From Lota lota (Eukaryota; Chordata; Actinopteri; Gadiformes; Lotidae), in contig JACYXH010000043.1 of assembly GCA_026745465.1 (NCBI GenBank), positions 62,001 through 126,000 on the forward strand: DNA of 64,000 bases. Reading direction: 5' to 3'. Below, in pieces: positions 1 through 12,093 of this stretch (position 1 is the first letter of the stretch; every line of letters starts with the position of its first letter). The translations under genes and the position numbers were made by a program. The notes beneath the pieces were generated by a model. It had not been told where the DNA came from. It did not search any database and saw only the letters and a list, made by a program, of their open reading frames with translations.

Positions 1-1
1 T

Positions 2-1125
2 GTGGGATGTCGCTACATCGGGATCAACAAATATGAAATCACAATGAACCATCAAAATGGGAAAAGGAGACTGTTGGACGGCTTCAAAATCAAGAACACC
101 AGGGTTATGGCAAAAGAACTAACTAATGACGAGATGGTGGTGTCGTTCATTGGTCTACCGGTATACATCACGGATGAGGAAATCCTACGCAAACTGTTCG
201 ACTGGGGAGTGAAAGCTGTTTCACCCATTAGGAGGAGGATGTGGCCAGGGACGAGGATCGTGGAGGGCACCCGCTTTGTTAAAGTTAAGTTTACGGACAC
301 TGTTAAATCGTTGCCGTATTCAACGCGTTTTGATACGGAGACGGGTGCAGAATATTTCCGAGTTATACATGATCGCCAGGTAAAGGTATGTAGACTGTGT
401 ACACAACCAGGACACATTGTCCATGAGTCCCCAGATTTTTTGTGCAGGAAGTGTGGGGAGCAGGGACATTATGCAAGGGAGTGTGTGTACACGGAACCAA
501 AGTGCATGGAGTGTGGGAACAGGACGTCAAACTGTGTATGTAAAGTCAATAGGGATGAGGAGGAGGAGGGAGGCAGCATATCGGATATGGATGAGGAAAG
601 AAGGACGGACAATGAGGAAGGTGAGCAGGAGGAAGAGATAATGGGGGGGGGGGGGGAGGGATGATGGAGGAGATGAGGCCAGCAGGCCAAACATTCAAAC
701 AGTTAGGAGAAAGTGTGGGAGAGGACATGGAGTCTGTTCGGGATATTGATTGGGCCACAGTTAAGGACCCTACACACAGATATTTAAAGGCGGGCAGGAG
801 CATGGAAGATGGTGAAAGGGCGACCGGAGGGAGAACAGTCCAAAAGGAGCCTTTGCTTCCTGGAACTGTAAGCCCAGAAGTGAATTGAAGAGTAGCCATT
901 GGAGCTAGTGAAAAAACAGCTGGAATAGCAGATAGTGCATCTGACTGCCAGAGAGAAATACCTGTTAGCTGCATGATCTCAGAGACTAGAAAGAATATGG
1001 GAGGGAGAGGTAAGGAGATGGACAGAATTGAGCCGGAGGAGGAACTTTTGTCAATGGTGGGAGGGAGGAAGAGGGCGCTCCTAGAAAAGCCCAAAAGGTT
1101 AACGGGGTCTAAGACACAAAATTAA
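2..1125 (+). pseudogene. ORF1 (nucleic-acid-binding protein) of LINE copy A, 5' incomplete, broken
   Basis: ORF1 proteins of this family bind the element RNA and form the ribonucleoprotein. The visible part has an RRM-like central region (about nt 130-380) and zinc knuckles (CRLC..GH, CRKCGEQGHYAREC and a third C-rich motif, nt about 391-540), then an acidic tail. Reading is lost in a long G run near nt 643-657, continues one frame over to a TGA at 886-888, and ends at TAA 1123-1125. The start lies before the window. ORF2 begins 23 nt downstream. The poly-G frameshift could be an assembly error, but the TGA is a second lesion. Confidence 0.8.
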
Positions 1126-1148
1126 AGGAAGAAAGGGAAACTAAAAGA

Positions 1149-4100
1149 ATGATTGTAAAGATAGTATTTGTCCTTTCTGGCATTGCTTTAATGGTCACGC
1201 TTACCTCAATTAACATCAATGGTCTTAGGAGTAGTGAGAAACTGGAGGAAGTGTTGATAAATTTTCCATCTGATATTTTAGTGATCCAGGAAACCAATTG
1301 GACACCAGATAAAATACCGGAAATCAGGAAAAGCTGGAGTGGGATGCTATTTGTTAATTGTGGAACGGATAGATCAGGGGGGGTAGCTATCCTAGTGAAA
1401 AAGAATGTGATGGAAAATGTAAAAGAAATGTGTAACGATGGGAAAGGGAGGGTGATAGTGATAGAGTTTGATCTACACGATGTCTCTTTTAGATTAATTA
1501 ATGTATATGCCCCTAATAAGGAAGTAGAGAAGAAGGACTTTTTTGTCACACTAGGGCAGCTCTGTACGGGGAATTGTATTTTGGTGGGTGATTTCAATGT
1601 GTTTTGCACTAAATTGAATGTGTATAGGGTGGATACGTTCAGGCATGATTCAGCGCAGAGGGGGTTGTTGAAAATGATCGAAGACCAAAATTTGATTGAT
1701 GTTTGGAGGATGGGAAATGCAAGTAAGAGAGAATTCTCGAGGAGACAGGTAGTGAACGGCGTTTTGAAACAAAGTAGAATTGATTTATGTTTGGCACTGC
1801 AGAATATTGTAAAAACAATAAGCAATATACAATATAGATTTACCGGATATAGCGACCATGCCGCACTTACATTTAAACTGGGAGACGGACAAAAAGGAAA
1901 GGGTGGGGTGGTATGGTGTCTAAATGCAAGTGTGTTAGCAGAGAATGATTATAAAGAAATGGTAAAGGAGTGTGTGATGGAGCAAATTCAGTGTGAGATG
2001 TATGAGGAGGATGTGTGTGAATGGTGGGAATGCGTGAAAACACGGGTGAGAATGTTAAGTATTAGGTACTGTAAAAATAGGAATCAAGCGAGAAGGAGAA
2101 GAGAATATTTGCTAAGAGAGAGAATGGCGGAGGAAGTAAAACAAATGGAGAAAAACCCAAATAGAAGCATAGCGGAATTCATGGAAGTCAAAGGAGAATT
2201 GGAAGCGTATGAAAAAGAGAAATGTAAAGGGGCAATAATTAGGAGCCGGGCACAGTATGCGGTGGAAGGGGAAAAATGTACATCCTTTTTCCTGGGGTTG
2301 GAAAAGCAGAAACAGAGTAGAACATATCTGGATGTAGTAGAGAATGAGAAAGGGGAGGTAGTGAGTGATTACGTCGGGGTCTTGGAAACAGTACAGGGGT
2401 TTTATAGTAATTTGTTTAAGAAAGGTAGTGTAGATGAAGACAGTATAGAAGAGGTGTTAGGAACTGTGGAAGCTAGACTTTCAGACAGTGAGAGGATAGT
2501 GTGCGAATGTGATTTGTCTGAGTTTGAAGTGAAAGCAGCCATCAAGAGTCTGTCTAGCGACAAAAGCCCTGGCTCTGACGGTCTGACGGGTGAATTCTAT
2601 AAATGTTTCAGTGAGCTGTTAAGTCCAATTTTGTTGAAGGTGTATAAGGAAATGGAAAAGACGGAGCAGGTCAGTGAAGCGATGTCAACAGGTTTGATCA
2701 CATTATTGTACAAGAAAAAGGGTAGTAAATTGCAGCTTGGGAATTATAGAGGGATCACCTTATTAAACACAGATTATAAGATAATAGCAAAGGTATTGGC
2801 GAACAGAATTAAGTCAGTGGTGGGATCTATCGTTTCATCGACACAAGCGTATAGTATTCCGGGGAGAGACATTGCGGACACGATAGGGTCAGTCAGGGAT
2901 GTAGTGAGGCACATGAAAGAAGAGGGAGGTATAGTTTTGAGTGTAGATTTCAACAAAGCGTTTGATAGAGTGGAGCACGGGTTTATGTTTAGGGCATTAC
3001 AGAGATTTGGATTTGGGGATAGGTTGGTGAAGTAGATTCGGTTGTTGTATAGAAGTGCAAAGAGTAGGGTAAAATGTAATGGGGTAATGACAGACAGTTT
3101 TAGGTTAGAGAGATCAGTCAGGCAGGGGTGTCCGTTATCGGCTTTACTGTACAGTATCACAGCGGAACCATTAGCCACAATGGTAAAATCCGATCGGTAC
3201 ATACAAGGCATCAATATTCCAGGAGGAGGCAGGAGTTTAATCCATCAGTATGCAGATGACACCAATGTTACAGTTACAAATCTAGACAGTATGAAAAGAG
3301 TGATTCAACTTCTACAAACATACGGAAAAGCATCAGGAGCAAAAATAAATACAGGAAAATCTGAAGTGATGTGTGTAGGGGAGGTAGACATGAGGGGATG
3401 TGATATACCAGTGAAAGTGGCTAAAGGGATGATAAAAGTATTAGGAGTCAATATAGGCGTGAATGAAAAAGAAGCAAGAGATTTAACATGGACAGGGGTT
3501 TTGAACAAGGTGAAACAGAGCATGAATTTTTGGAAGATGAGGAAGTTGAGGTTGAGGGGAAAGGTTATTGTGGTTAACTGTTTAATTTTGTCACGGGTGA
3601 ATCATGTGTTGAGTGCGCTTGATTTGCCATTGTGGGTGGTGAAAGAGTTAAACAAGGCCATTGATAATTTATTGTGGGATGGGAAGCAGGCAAAGATTAA
3701 GCACAGGTTATTAGTGAATGGGTATAAAGATGGCGGACTGAAATTGATAGACATTGTAGTGAAAAAGCGGGCTTTAAGGGTTAAAACAATAAAAAAATAT
3801 ATGTATGGTAGAGATGAGTATTGCTGGATGGGTTTTTTTGAGGATTGTTTGCACAAGTGTGGTGGATGTGGTGTGCATGGGCTCTTAATGGTTTTAAATA
3901 AACCGAGATGTGAGGAGATGTCATACTTCTATAGGGAGGTGTTTGAAGCGTGGGGGAAGTATATGAAATATGTGAAGTATGAGTGTGTGGACAAGGATGA
4001 GGTATTCAATCAGCCAATCTTTCATAACCTCAAATTAACTCACAACAATAACGTACTGGTCAGCAAACATTTTCAACAAGCAGGAATAAAACAGGTCAAA

Positions 4101-4987
4101 CATTTAATGGCGAAAAACAATGTTCTTTTCAAACCAGAACATGAAATCATACAAGAAATCAGAAAAGTAAATAAAGATGTAAGAAAGAGTGTGGTTGTTG
4201 GAATGTATAAAAAAGTTAAGGAAACTGTTGTTAGTATGTGGGACAAAATCCTATCAGGACAGGGACAGGTGGGTGAGCCAGATAGGATGGAGGAGTTGAA
4301 TGTGGAGAGGAAGGGGATAGGGGTCAAATTTAAGAGTGTCAAAACTAAATGTGTGTGTATGGATTTAGTGGAGGAGGGGATGGTGAGGCCGACAGCCGAG
4401 AAGGTGTGGGAAAAGGTTTTTGTGGATCTGGAGGTTGATAAAGTATGGGGAAATTTGAACGTGAGGTATAACTGTATAGAGTGCGAACATAATGATTTTA
4501 AAATTAGGCACAATAGAGTGTTAACAAATGTTGTCTTGCACCAAATTGATAAGAACGTAAATAGAGTATGTGATGTATGTAAAGGCGGTGATGAAACCTT
4601 TAATCACTATTTTTTTGAATGTCCAATGTTACTTGACATGTTTGAGAAGGTGAAGGATTTGTTAAGTGTACACTGTGGGGTCAAAAGTGAAAATGAAATT
4701 GAATGGAAGAAAATGTTGATATTTGGAGTGTGCGGAAAGAAAAGGATATGAATGTTAATTTGGTGAATTTTATTTTGAGTCATGTGCGTTACACAGTTGT
4801 TTGTCGGAGGAACATTGCCCATTATGAAGGGAGAGTCGTTGCGGGTTGGAAATTGTTTGTGTCAATGTTTAAGAAGAATGTCAGCTTGGTGTACTCACTT
4901 AAGAAGGTGGATTTTAGTAAGCATTTTGTAAATAACAGTACTTTAGTCATGGGTAAGGAAAATGGTAATTTAGAATTTAAGATGTAG
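1149..4987 (+). pseudogene. ORF2 (endonuclease-reverse transcriptase) of LINE copy A, nonsense and frameshift
   Basis: ORF2 of about 1,280 residues, beginning at ATG 1149. Residues 17-240 are the AP-like endonuclease that nicks the target (SININGLR, QETNW, NVYAPN, GDFN, SRIDL, SDH). Residues about 460-800 are the reverse transcriptase (SPGSDG, VDFNKAFDRVEH, QGCPLS, and YADD at nt 3249-3260). A CX2CX8HX4C knuckle lies near nt 4569-4622. Lesions are a TAG at 3033-3035 and a frameshift near 4738. At the TAG position the right arm reads TGG. The catalytic YADD is intact here, whereas the right arm has YEDD. Otherwise this is the best-preserved ORF2 of the 5S-targeted family in the window. Confidence 0.9.
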
Positions 4988-5176
4988 TGTGGGCGCAACA
5001 CAAGTGAAAGGATTCCAGTTTGATATTTCAGTTTCGGTTTATGGTTTTTCAGTGGGTCTGTCATGGTATGTCACGGTTCAATGGTTAAATCCATTGCTGA
5101 ATGCAACTTTGTAAATGCTGCTGAAATATGACGAATGTGTAATTCTATAATAAAAATAAAAAAATTATAAAATTAA
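4988..5176 (+). other. 3' UTR and A/T-rich tail of LINE copy A
   Basis: Non-coding 3' end of the element, closing in an A/T-rich run (ATAATAAAAATAAAA and similar) directly before 5S sequence. This is where target-primed reverse transcription would have started. Confidence 0.75.
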
Positions 5177-5269
5177 GCCCAATGTCGTCTGATCTCGGAA
5201 GCTAAGCAGGGTCGGGCCCGGTTAGTACTTGGATGGGAGACCGCCTGGGAATACCAGGTGCTGTAAGCT
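5177..5269 (+). rRNA. 5S rRNA 3' fragment (about nt 27-120)
   Basis: Matches the vertebrate 5S gene from GCCC at nt 27 to the 3' end CTGTAAGCTT, with changes near the junction (GCCCAATG for GCCCGATC). The internal control region (A box AAGCTAAGCAGGGTCGGG, intermediate element, C box GGATGGGAGACCGCCTGG) is complete. The first 26 nt are missing because LINE A sits upstream. It cannot give a normal 5S rRNA. Confidence 0.92.
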
Positions 5270-5919
<650 letters not shown>

Positions 5920-8900
5920 TCAACTCATATCATCAACAAAAAATAGTTTCCCCTCCTCCACAAAACAAACCGCTCTTTCATAAGCCCACTTCTCCTCAAA
6001 CAATGGGAGATCTTTTACAGCTGAAAAGAACTCAAAATCCACTTTTATTCTTGCTTTCACTAATCCTTTAAAAACACATCTTACATCCTGCCCATATCCC
6101 GTTTCTATCTTATGTTTCCTACTCAGAAAAATGGACATCTTAGCTTGTCCCAAAATAAAACAGTTGACATTTTCTTTTCTGATGCTTACTATATTGAAAC
6201 CCCAAAATAAAAACAGTGTTATTGAAAATCTCCCCTACAGCTTTAAACAAAGACTCCAGCATTTCCAATAGAGGTTTTATCCTCTCACACTCCATAAAAC
6301 AATGAAAAATTGTTTCTCTTATATTACAAAAATCTGAGTTAATAACAGATACAAAAGCATTAACTGCAATGATGCCATGCAAAACCCTCCATTGCATATC
6401 CCCAGTACCCTTTTGTAACGGTGGCTTGTACAGTGCTCTCCATGCTGGCTTTACCTTGTCATCAATGCCCAATTTTACCCTCCATGGAGTGTCTTTTCTA
6501 TTTTTCAATTTATCTTTATTCAAAACCTTGACACACCCCCTGTATAAGTATTTCCCATTCACCTCATCCAAACCCACCTCTTCCAACCGTCTCAAATCCA
6601 GTAATAGCGCCTTTCTTTCTGACTCTGGGATATTGGGTGTAATCCCTAGTCTTGGAAATGAGACGTTTTCATCTTGTACCTTCTTCTTGTGACTATTCAG
6701 CATACCCCACTCTTCTGCTGACAGAGCCTTCCTGCAGCTTCCCAGCAGATGTCCGACAATCCTTTCCGACCTCACCCCCAAATGTTCAGCCACCCTTCTT
6801 CCATCCATTAAGGCGGTCCCAGCCATGGCCATTAACTGTTTTAAGGTGATGATTTTGCCCTCCACCAGAATCTTGGAGAAATATGGAACAGCTGCAGTTG
6901 TACAATTCAGTCTTGCCCCATACACCAGAGGTTCCTCCAACAGCCAATGCGCTGACTCCGCTGACGTTCGTCTGGATACCTTCATAATGCGCCACACCCT
7001 AAGAAGGCCTCTGTAAAACGGATGTACTCCCTCCCTAGAAATCTGGCTACTATCAACCAAAAATAAAGCTTTCTTTAAACCTAATCCCCCAACCTGCTGT
7101 AATACAAGACCTGCCACCCCTCTCCAAACCACATTTTCCGGTCCATAAAGCAACCTTTGAATAAACTGAAACCGGAAAGCAGCAGCCCTACTAGCAAGAT
7201 GTACAAGACCTGGTCCCCCCTCCTCTTTTGACAAATACAAAACACTTTGTGGAACCCAGTGATATTTATCCCAAAAAAATCCACAATAATTGCCTGTATC
7301 TTAGCCAGAAGGCCAGATGGTGGCTCTAAAACTGACAACCGATGCCACAGTGCAGAGGCAATCACATTGTTAACTATAATAGTGCGCCCCCTATATGACA
7401 TACGCGATAACAACCAACGGCATCTCCTCATCCTCCCTTCTACCATTTCAACCACCCCAATCCAATTTTTTTCCATTGTCCCCTCATCTCCTAGGTACAC
7501 TCCAAGGTACTTAAAACCTCCCTTACACCATTCCAGCCCCCCTGGCAAAGCCATGATCCCTCCATACCACTCTCCAATCTGTAAAGCACAACTTTTTCCC
7601 CAATTTACCTTTGCAGAGGATATTCCCCTAAAACGGTCAACCATTAGACTCAAAGTATCCACCTCCGCTTGATTTTTCACTAAAACAACTACATCATCAG
7701 CATAGGCTGAGAGACGAATAGGAGGAATATCCTCTGAAAGGTACACCCCTTCAATGCGACTTCTAATGCTATTTAGTAGTGGCTCCATAGCAATGGCATA
7801 TAACATTCCCGACAAAGAACATCCCTGCCTAATACCTCTACACACTTTAAAAGGAGCACTCAAACCACCGTTAACTTTCAATACACTTTCAATGTCACCA
7901 TATATCACCTTTATCATGGCAATAAAACCAGAGCTGATTCCAAACGCCTCAAAAGTGTGCCATAAGTATTGATGTTCAACTCGGTCAAATGCCTTTTCCT
8001 GATCAATTGAAATTAGACCAGCATCCAACCCAATAGCCCTAGAGACGTCCAAAAAACCACGAATCAGAGAAATGTTATCCCCTATCTGCCTGCCAGGAAC
8101 ACAGTAGGACTGGTCCGTATGTATGATTTGCCCCATCACCTCCCTCAGCCTGTTGGATAAAGCCTTGGACAGGATCTTATAATCAGTGCACAATAGAGCC
8201 ACCGGCCTCCAGTTCTTCACCTCCCTAGGGTCACCCTTTTTGGGCAGTAAGGTGAGGACAGCCCTTCTGCAGCTTATTGGTAGTAACCCTCTGGTTAAAC
8301 TATCATTAACTACTGCTAGCCAATCCTCTCCCAACATAGCCCAAAAAGACTTAAAAAAGTCAACGGGAAGCCCATCAATGCCTGGTGCCCTTCCATTTTC
8401 CATGCCTTTTAATGCAGTGTATAGCTCCTGCAAAGACAATGGTTGCTCTAGCTCAACCTGAGCTTCTGCAGCCACCTGTGGGAGCCCATCAAGGAACTGC
8501 TGTGTCACTGTTTTATCCTCTTTGTACTCACACTTGTAGAGCTCAGCATAGAACTCTACTGCCCTCTTTCTAATTTCACTAGGGCTAGTGAGCTCCTGTC
8601 CAACAGCTGATTTGAGACATTGAATAATTATTCTTTGTCCATTCTTTTTCTCTAAACCAAAGAAAAATGTGGATGATGCATCCATTTCAGAGATTCCCTG
8701 AAACTTACTTCTCACCAATGCCCCCTGTGCTCTGATACCCAGCAGGTCTGCCAATGTAGCTTTTTTCCTCTTGAGGGCCTGAGTATGGCCTCGATCTCCT
8801 GTGGTCTCAACCAACGTCATGAGTTCCACTATTTCAGTCTCTAGGGCTTTCATTGATTTGGTGATATCCCTGGTGACATTCCTCGTGTATTGATTACATA

Positions 8901-9790
8901 ATTGTTGAATCTGGATTTTCCCTATATCCCACCACTGTTGAAGGGATACAAAACTGGCCTTTTGAGACCTCCACCTCTCCCAGAAAAAACTAAAACATTT
9001 CCTAAAGTGAGCATCACTCAATAAAGTTATATTAAAATGCCAATATGCGCTTTTAGGTTTTACATCATTAATGAACACCACCTCTGTTATTAAACAATGA
9101 TCAGAAAATCCCACTGGGGTTATCACACTTGATTTACAGACCTGAGATTGATGCTCAAAACAATAAAACCTATCTAACCTGGCCATAGAGATGGTGTTCT
9201 CTCTCACATGCACCCAGGTGTACTGTCTCGTGCCTCCATGTTGACTCCGCCAAATATCACACAGTTCATGTGTTACAATGAGGCGTTTTAAAAAAGTCCT
9301 TGAGGCTATATGAGGTTCTTTGTGATTTCTATCTAAATCACTGACTGTGCAGTTAAAATCCCCAGCAATAAATAAATAATCTTCATTATTACATTTCTCA
9401 ATGGTATTTGATAATGTCTCTAAAAAGCATACCCTCTCAACTGCCACCACTGGGGCATATACATTTATCAGACACATAGTGATGTTTTCATACCTTGCTC
9501 TAACTTTTAATAACCTCCCCTCAAGTACCTCTTCAACCTCATATGACAAAGGCAAAAACCCTTTTGAGAACAAGATGGCCACACCCCCACTTTTTGAGGT
9601 TTTATGACTACACACCACTGTCCCCCCCCCACTCCTGTTGCCACATAACTTCATTTTCCAAATTACTATGCGTTTCTTGTAGAAAATGTATGTCACTTCC
9701 CTTTCCCCTAATTAACTCATACACTATGGCTCTTTTTTTAACGTCTCTTGCCCCATTTACGTTTAAAGAAGAAATCTTAAAACTGCTCAT
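5920..9790 (-). pseudogene. ORF2 (endonuclease-reverse transcriptase) of Kibi-like LINE, frameshifted
   Basis: ORF2 begins at ATG 9790-9788 (MSSFKISSLNVNGARD). The endonuclease carries LQETHS, GVAILFS, NVYAPV, GDFN and FSDH. The reverse transcriptase carries APGIDGLP, SIDQEKAFDRVEH, RQGCSLSG and an intact YADD at 7704-7693. The C-terminal knuckle keeps FCNIRETIFHCFMEC, but a short in-frame deletion has removed its first cysteine. Frameshifts lie in the G/C run at 9622-9630, at the GGG at 7270-7272 (one G fewer than the right arm) and near 6170. The homopolymer shifts are simple decay or possible base-call errors; the zinc-knuckle deletion is real loss. Confidence 0.88.
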
Positions 9791-9944
9791 GGATGAAAAA
9801 AAAATACAGAGGAAGACACAGAAACCACATCTCTTTACAGAGTTAAGGCTGCGACTGAACTCTTTCATTTTTGTTTAGAATTTGCATCACTTATCACTCT
9901 CGTCTAGCAATTTCAGGACTTGTCAAACCTCCCCCTGTTATTTT

Positions 9945-11156
9945 TTACATCAGAAACTTTGCTGATTCAATAAACAATTCACTTTCAGGGAAAAAATCTG
10001 TTACATTATAATCCTGCATATATTTCTTCCCTTTTGTCAACTTCAGAAATTGACGTACTTTCTCAATCCCATACCTCCCTTCCACCCCATTTATCTCACT
10101 AGTTTGTTGTGATGCATCAGATGACTCACTCTCGCTATCCTCCCCAGAAGAAAACTCCACCATCTCTACAACCTGTTTATCTTCAACTGATTTATCAATC
10201 TCTACCTTTCTCTTGGAATTAGACCCTTCACCACCCCTTACATTCTTCCTCTTACTCCTCGGTACTTTGAAAACAGCTGCTTCCTTTTCCATTATTTCAA
10301 TCTCCTCCTGACCTCCACTTTCATTTTCCAGCACCACCTCACCAACGGCAGTCGCAATCTCACCGACTTTTCCCCCTCCTTCTTTGTTCTGATCTACCAC
10401 CATTGCCCCCGTATCCACACTGCCTTCCTCTCCTACTTTTCCTACCACATCTGCCCACCTCCTCCCTTCCCCAGCACCCACACCCTTAGCATGTTCATCC
10501 CTTCGCGGTGGTGCATTAGCTGCACCAGCACTAGAGCTGCTACCTGAATCTTCGCGCTGATTCTCGGGACAATTACGCACCAAATGCCCCTCTCTTCCAC
10601 AACCAAAGCATTTCATTGATTCAGTAGAAGCATAGGAGACATAATCAAATCCATCAATCTTAAAACTGAATGCTAAATTCAGTTCACCAATGTCCTTTTT
10701 TGAAATCATATGCACTTGTCTCCTATGAGACACGACATGTTTCAGCAACGGAGATCTGCATCCAAAAAGAACCTTCTTTATTGTTGATACAATTTGACCA
10801 TGACAAGATAACTCTCGCTCCAACACTTCATCTCTAACAAATGGTGGCACGTTAGAAAGTATAACTTTCTTCGCCGGATTCATAAGCGGAAATACCGGCG
10901 TCTGTGTCTCCTGCAACACAACACCACTCTCAACTATCTTATTCACCTTTTCAATGGAATCTAAAAATATCACTACAGCGCTATTCATCCTTGAGGCTGA
11001 TTTGATGCTATCATACCCAATAATAGCACCCACTGCCAAGCTACATTCTTCCGCTGAACACCCGGCCGCAGCAGGAATCTTAACTCCATGTCGCCGACTA
11101 AGTTTTTCAAACTCCAAACTCGCGAAAAACAACCTCAACAATCCCACCACCCCCAT
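9945..11156 (-). CDS. ORF1 of Kibi-like LINE (403 aa), open
   Basis: Open frame of 403 residues, presumed to be the element's RNA-binding protein. Residues about 95-130 resemble an RRM-like fold (VILSNVPPF..VLEREL). A CCHC knuckle, CFGCGREGHLVRNC, lies at residues 183-196 (nt 10569-10610). A lysine/acid-rich tail follows. The start at 11156 sits about 145 nt inside the element. The stop precedes the ORF2 ATG by about 155 nt. It has no lesion here, while the right-arm copy has lost about 330 bp of the tail. Whether it is expressed cannot be judged. Confidence 0.82.
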   Translation of the reverse strand: MGVVGLLRLFFASLEFEKLSRRHGVKIPAAAGCSAEECSLAVGAIIGYDSIKSASRMNSAVVIFLDSIEKVNKIVESGVVLQETQTPVFPLMNPAKKVILSNVPPFVRDEVLERELSCHGQIVSTIKKVLFGCRSPLLKHVVSHRRQVHMISKKDIGELNLAFSFKIDGFDYVSYASTESMKCFGCGREGHLVRNCPENQREDSGSSSSAGAANAPPRRDEHAKGVGAGEGRRWADVVGKVGEEGSVDTGAMVVDQNKEGGGKVGEIATAVGEVVLENESGGQEEIEIMEKEAAVFKVPRSKRKNVRGGEGSNSKRKVEIDKSVEDKQVVEMVEFSSGEDSESESSDASQQTSEINGVEGRYGIEKVRQFLKLTKGKKYMQDYNVTDFFPESELFIESAKFLM

Positions 11157-11299
11157 ACGTGCTTAGTGATAGTTAGACAAGATAACCTTAAAACATGTAA
11201 ACTAATCAATATAAATAAATACACACCAAAACCCAATAGAGTGAAAAAAAAATCCAGTCGCTCTCACACTCACTCCTGCTTCACGACTCACTCTCTCTC

Positions 11300-11300
<1 letters not shown>

Positions 11301-11330
<30 letters not shown>

Positions 11331-11340
11331 CACACACACA
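11301..11340 (+). repeat. (AG)n(CA)n microsatellite, 5' flank of Kibi-like LINE
   Basis: GAGAGACAGAGAG... followed by (CA)n. It continues the spacer microsatellite interrupted at 5782; the CA tail and the following AAGTCTTA match the uninterrupted spacer at 32990-33010. Confidence 0.88.
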
Positions 11341-11868
11341 AAGTCTTATCAAGTTAATTAATTAATTCCTGTCTCACAATATTCGGCTGCACAACGCAAC
11401 AGCACAGAGCGTGGACTTTTGTAATTCAATTTTTTTGAAGCAAACAAACCATCTTTTGAAACAATTGTAACAACCGCGGGCCACTTCAAATGTTAAAAGA
11501 AATCATTACAGTGAGCCGGATCACATGCTTATTTTTTCTGTTCTGTTGTAGGCCTTTAGTCTTTATCTGTCAACAAACAAGCAAGTCGAATGTAGCCTAC
11601 ACATTGTGCATGCTCTCAATGTACGAACGATTTGGTTTGGTGAAAATGACGATGGAAATCGATGAGGACCTGACACTGAAATGATAGCTTAATGCTGGCG
11701 GAATGAATGCCTATGTACGTTGACATCGAGAAGGAATCAGACCGAATCAATTACTGCCCTCTACATTGAACTAATCCTTCCTTTCTAAAAGTGTAACGTG
11801 GGACGTGAGCAACGTTCTCACAATATATGTCCTACTCTATAAAAGCCATTTTGCCGCAACCAAAAATT
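11341..11868 (+). repeat. 5S non-transcribed spacer, unit 1, distal part
   Basis: Spacer leading into the next 5S start. It is matched by 33003-33504 in unit 4 and by 54140-54667 on the minus strand. No gene is seen; short open frames inside it are not conserved in unit 4. Confidence 0.87.
11838..11844 (+). promoter_or_regulatory. TATA-like box of 5S gene
   Basis: TATAAAA at -31 to -25 relative to the 5S start at 11869. The same spacing occurs at 33474-33480 and, on the minus strand, 54164-54170. An upstream TATA-like element near -30 is known to assist some animal 5S genes. Confidence 0.75.
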
Positions 11869-11899
11869 GCTTACGGCCATACCACCCTGAGCACGCCCG
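11869..11899 (+). rRNA. 5S rRNA 5' fragment (nt 1-31)
   Basis: Exact vertebrate 5S start (GCTTACGGCCATACCACCCT...GCCCG), broken after nt 31 by the 5' end of LINE copy B. Since 3' fragments elsewhere begin at nt 27, the target-site duplication is about 5 nt (GCCCG). The internal control region is missing. Confidence 0.95.
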
Positions 11900-12051
11900 T
11901 TGGTTTGAACCAGGAAGTGAGTGAGCAGAGAGCATAGCAGTGTTTGTTTGTATCGTGTGCTTGTGAGTCAAGTTGTGCTTGTTTACTTTGTGTGTTAGAC
12001 TGAGTTGTGTGTGAGTTAGAGAGTGTTTTTGACTGTTTGTTTTCGGTTTTT

Positions 12052-12077
12052 CCCCCAGCAGCATAGCTGTTTGGGGG
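12052..12077 (+). other. Conserved 5' UTR hairpin of 5S-targeted LINE
   Basis: CCCCC-A-GCAGC / loop ATA / GCTGT-T-T-GGGGG can fold into an 11-bp stem with a bulged T, just upstream of the ORF1 ATG. The counterpart in copy E (33653-33678) has base changes that keep the pairing. A role in RNA packaging or translation is inference. Confidence 0.55.
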
Positions 12078-12093
12078 AACGTCCGCGCGGCGT

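Larger units (their letters stand above)
1..5176 (+). mobile_element. 5S-targeted Tx1-clade LINE, copy A (Mutsu-like)
   Basis: Non-LTR retrotransposon with ORF1 (CCHC knuckles), ORF2 (AP-endonuclease, reverse transcriptase, C-terminal zinc knuckle) and a 3' end in A/T-rich tail sequence, abutting nt 27 of a 5S rRNA gene at 5177. The 5' end lies outside the window. From established knowledge, Tx1-clade LINEs of the Mutsu lineage insert in 5S rRNA genes; the sequence itself shows the 5S junction. The reverse-complement partner is 60469-64000. Confidence 0.9.
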
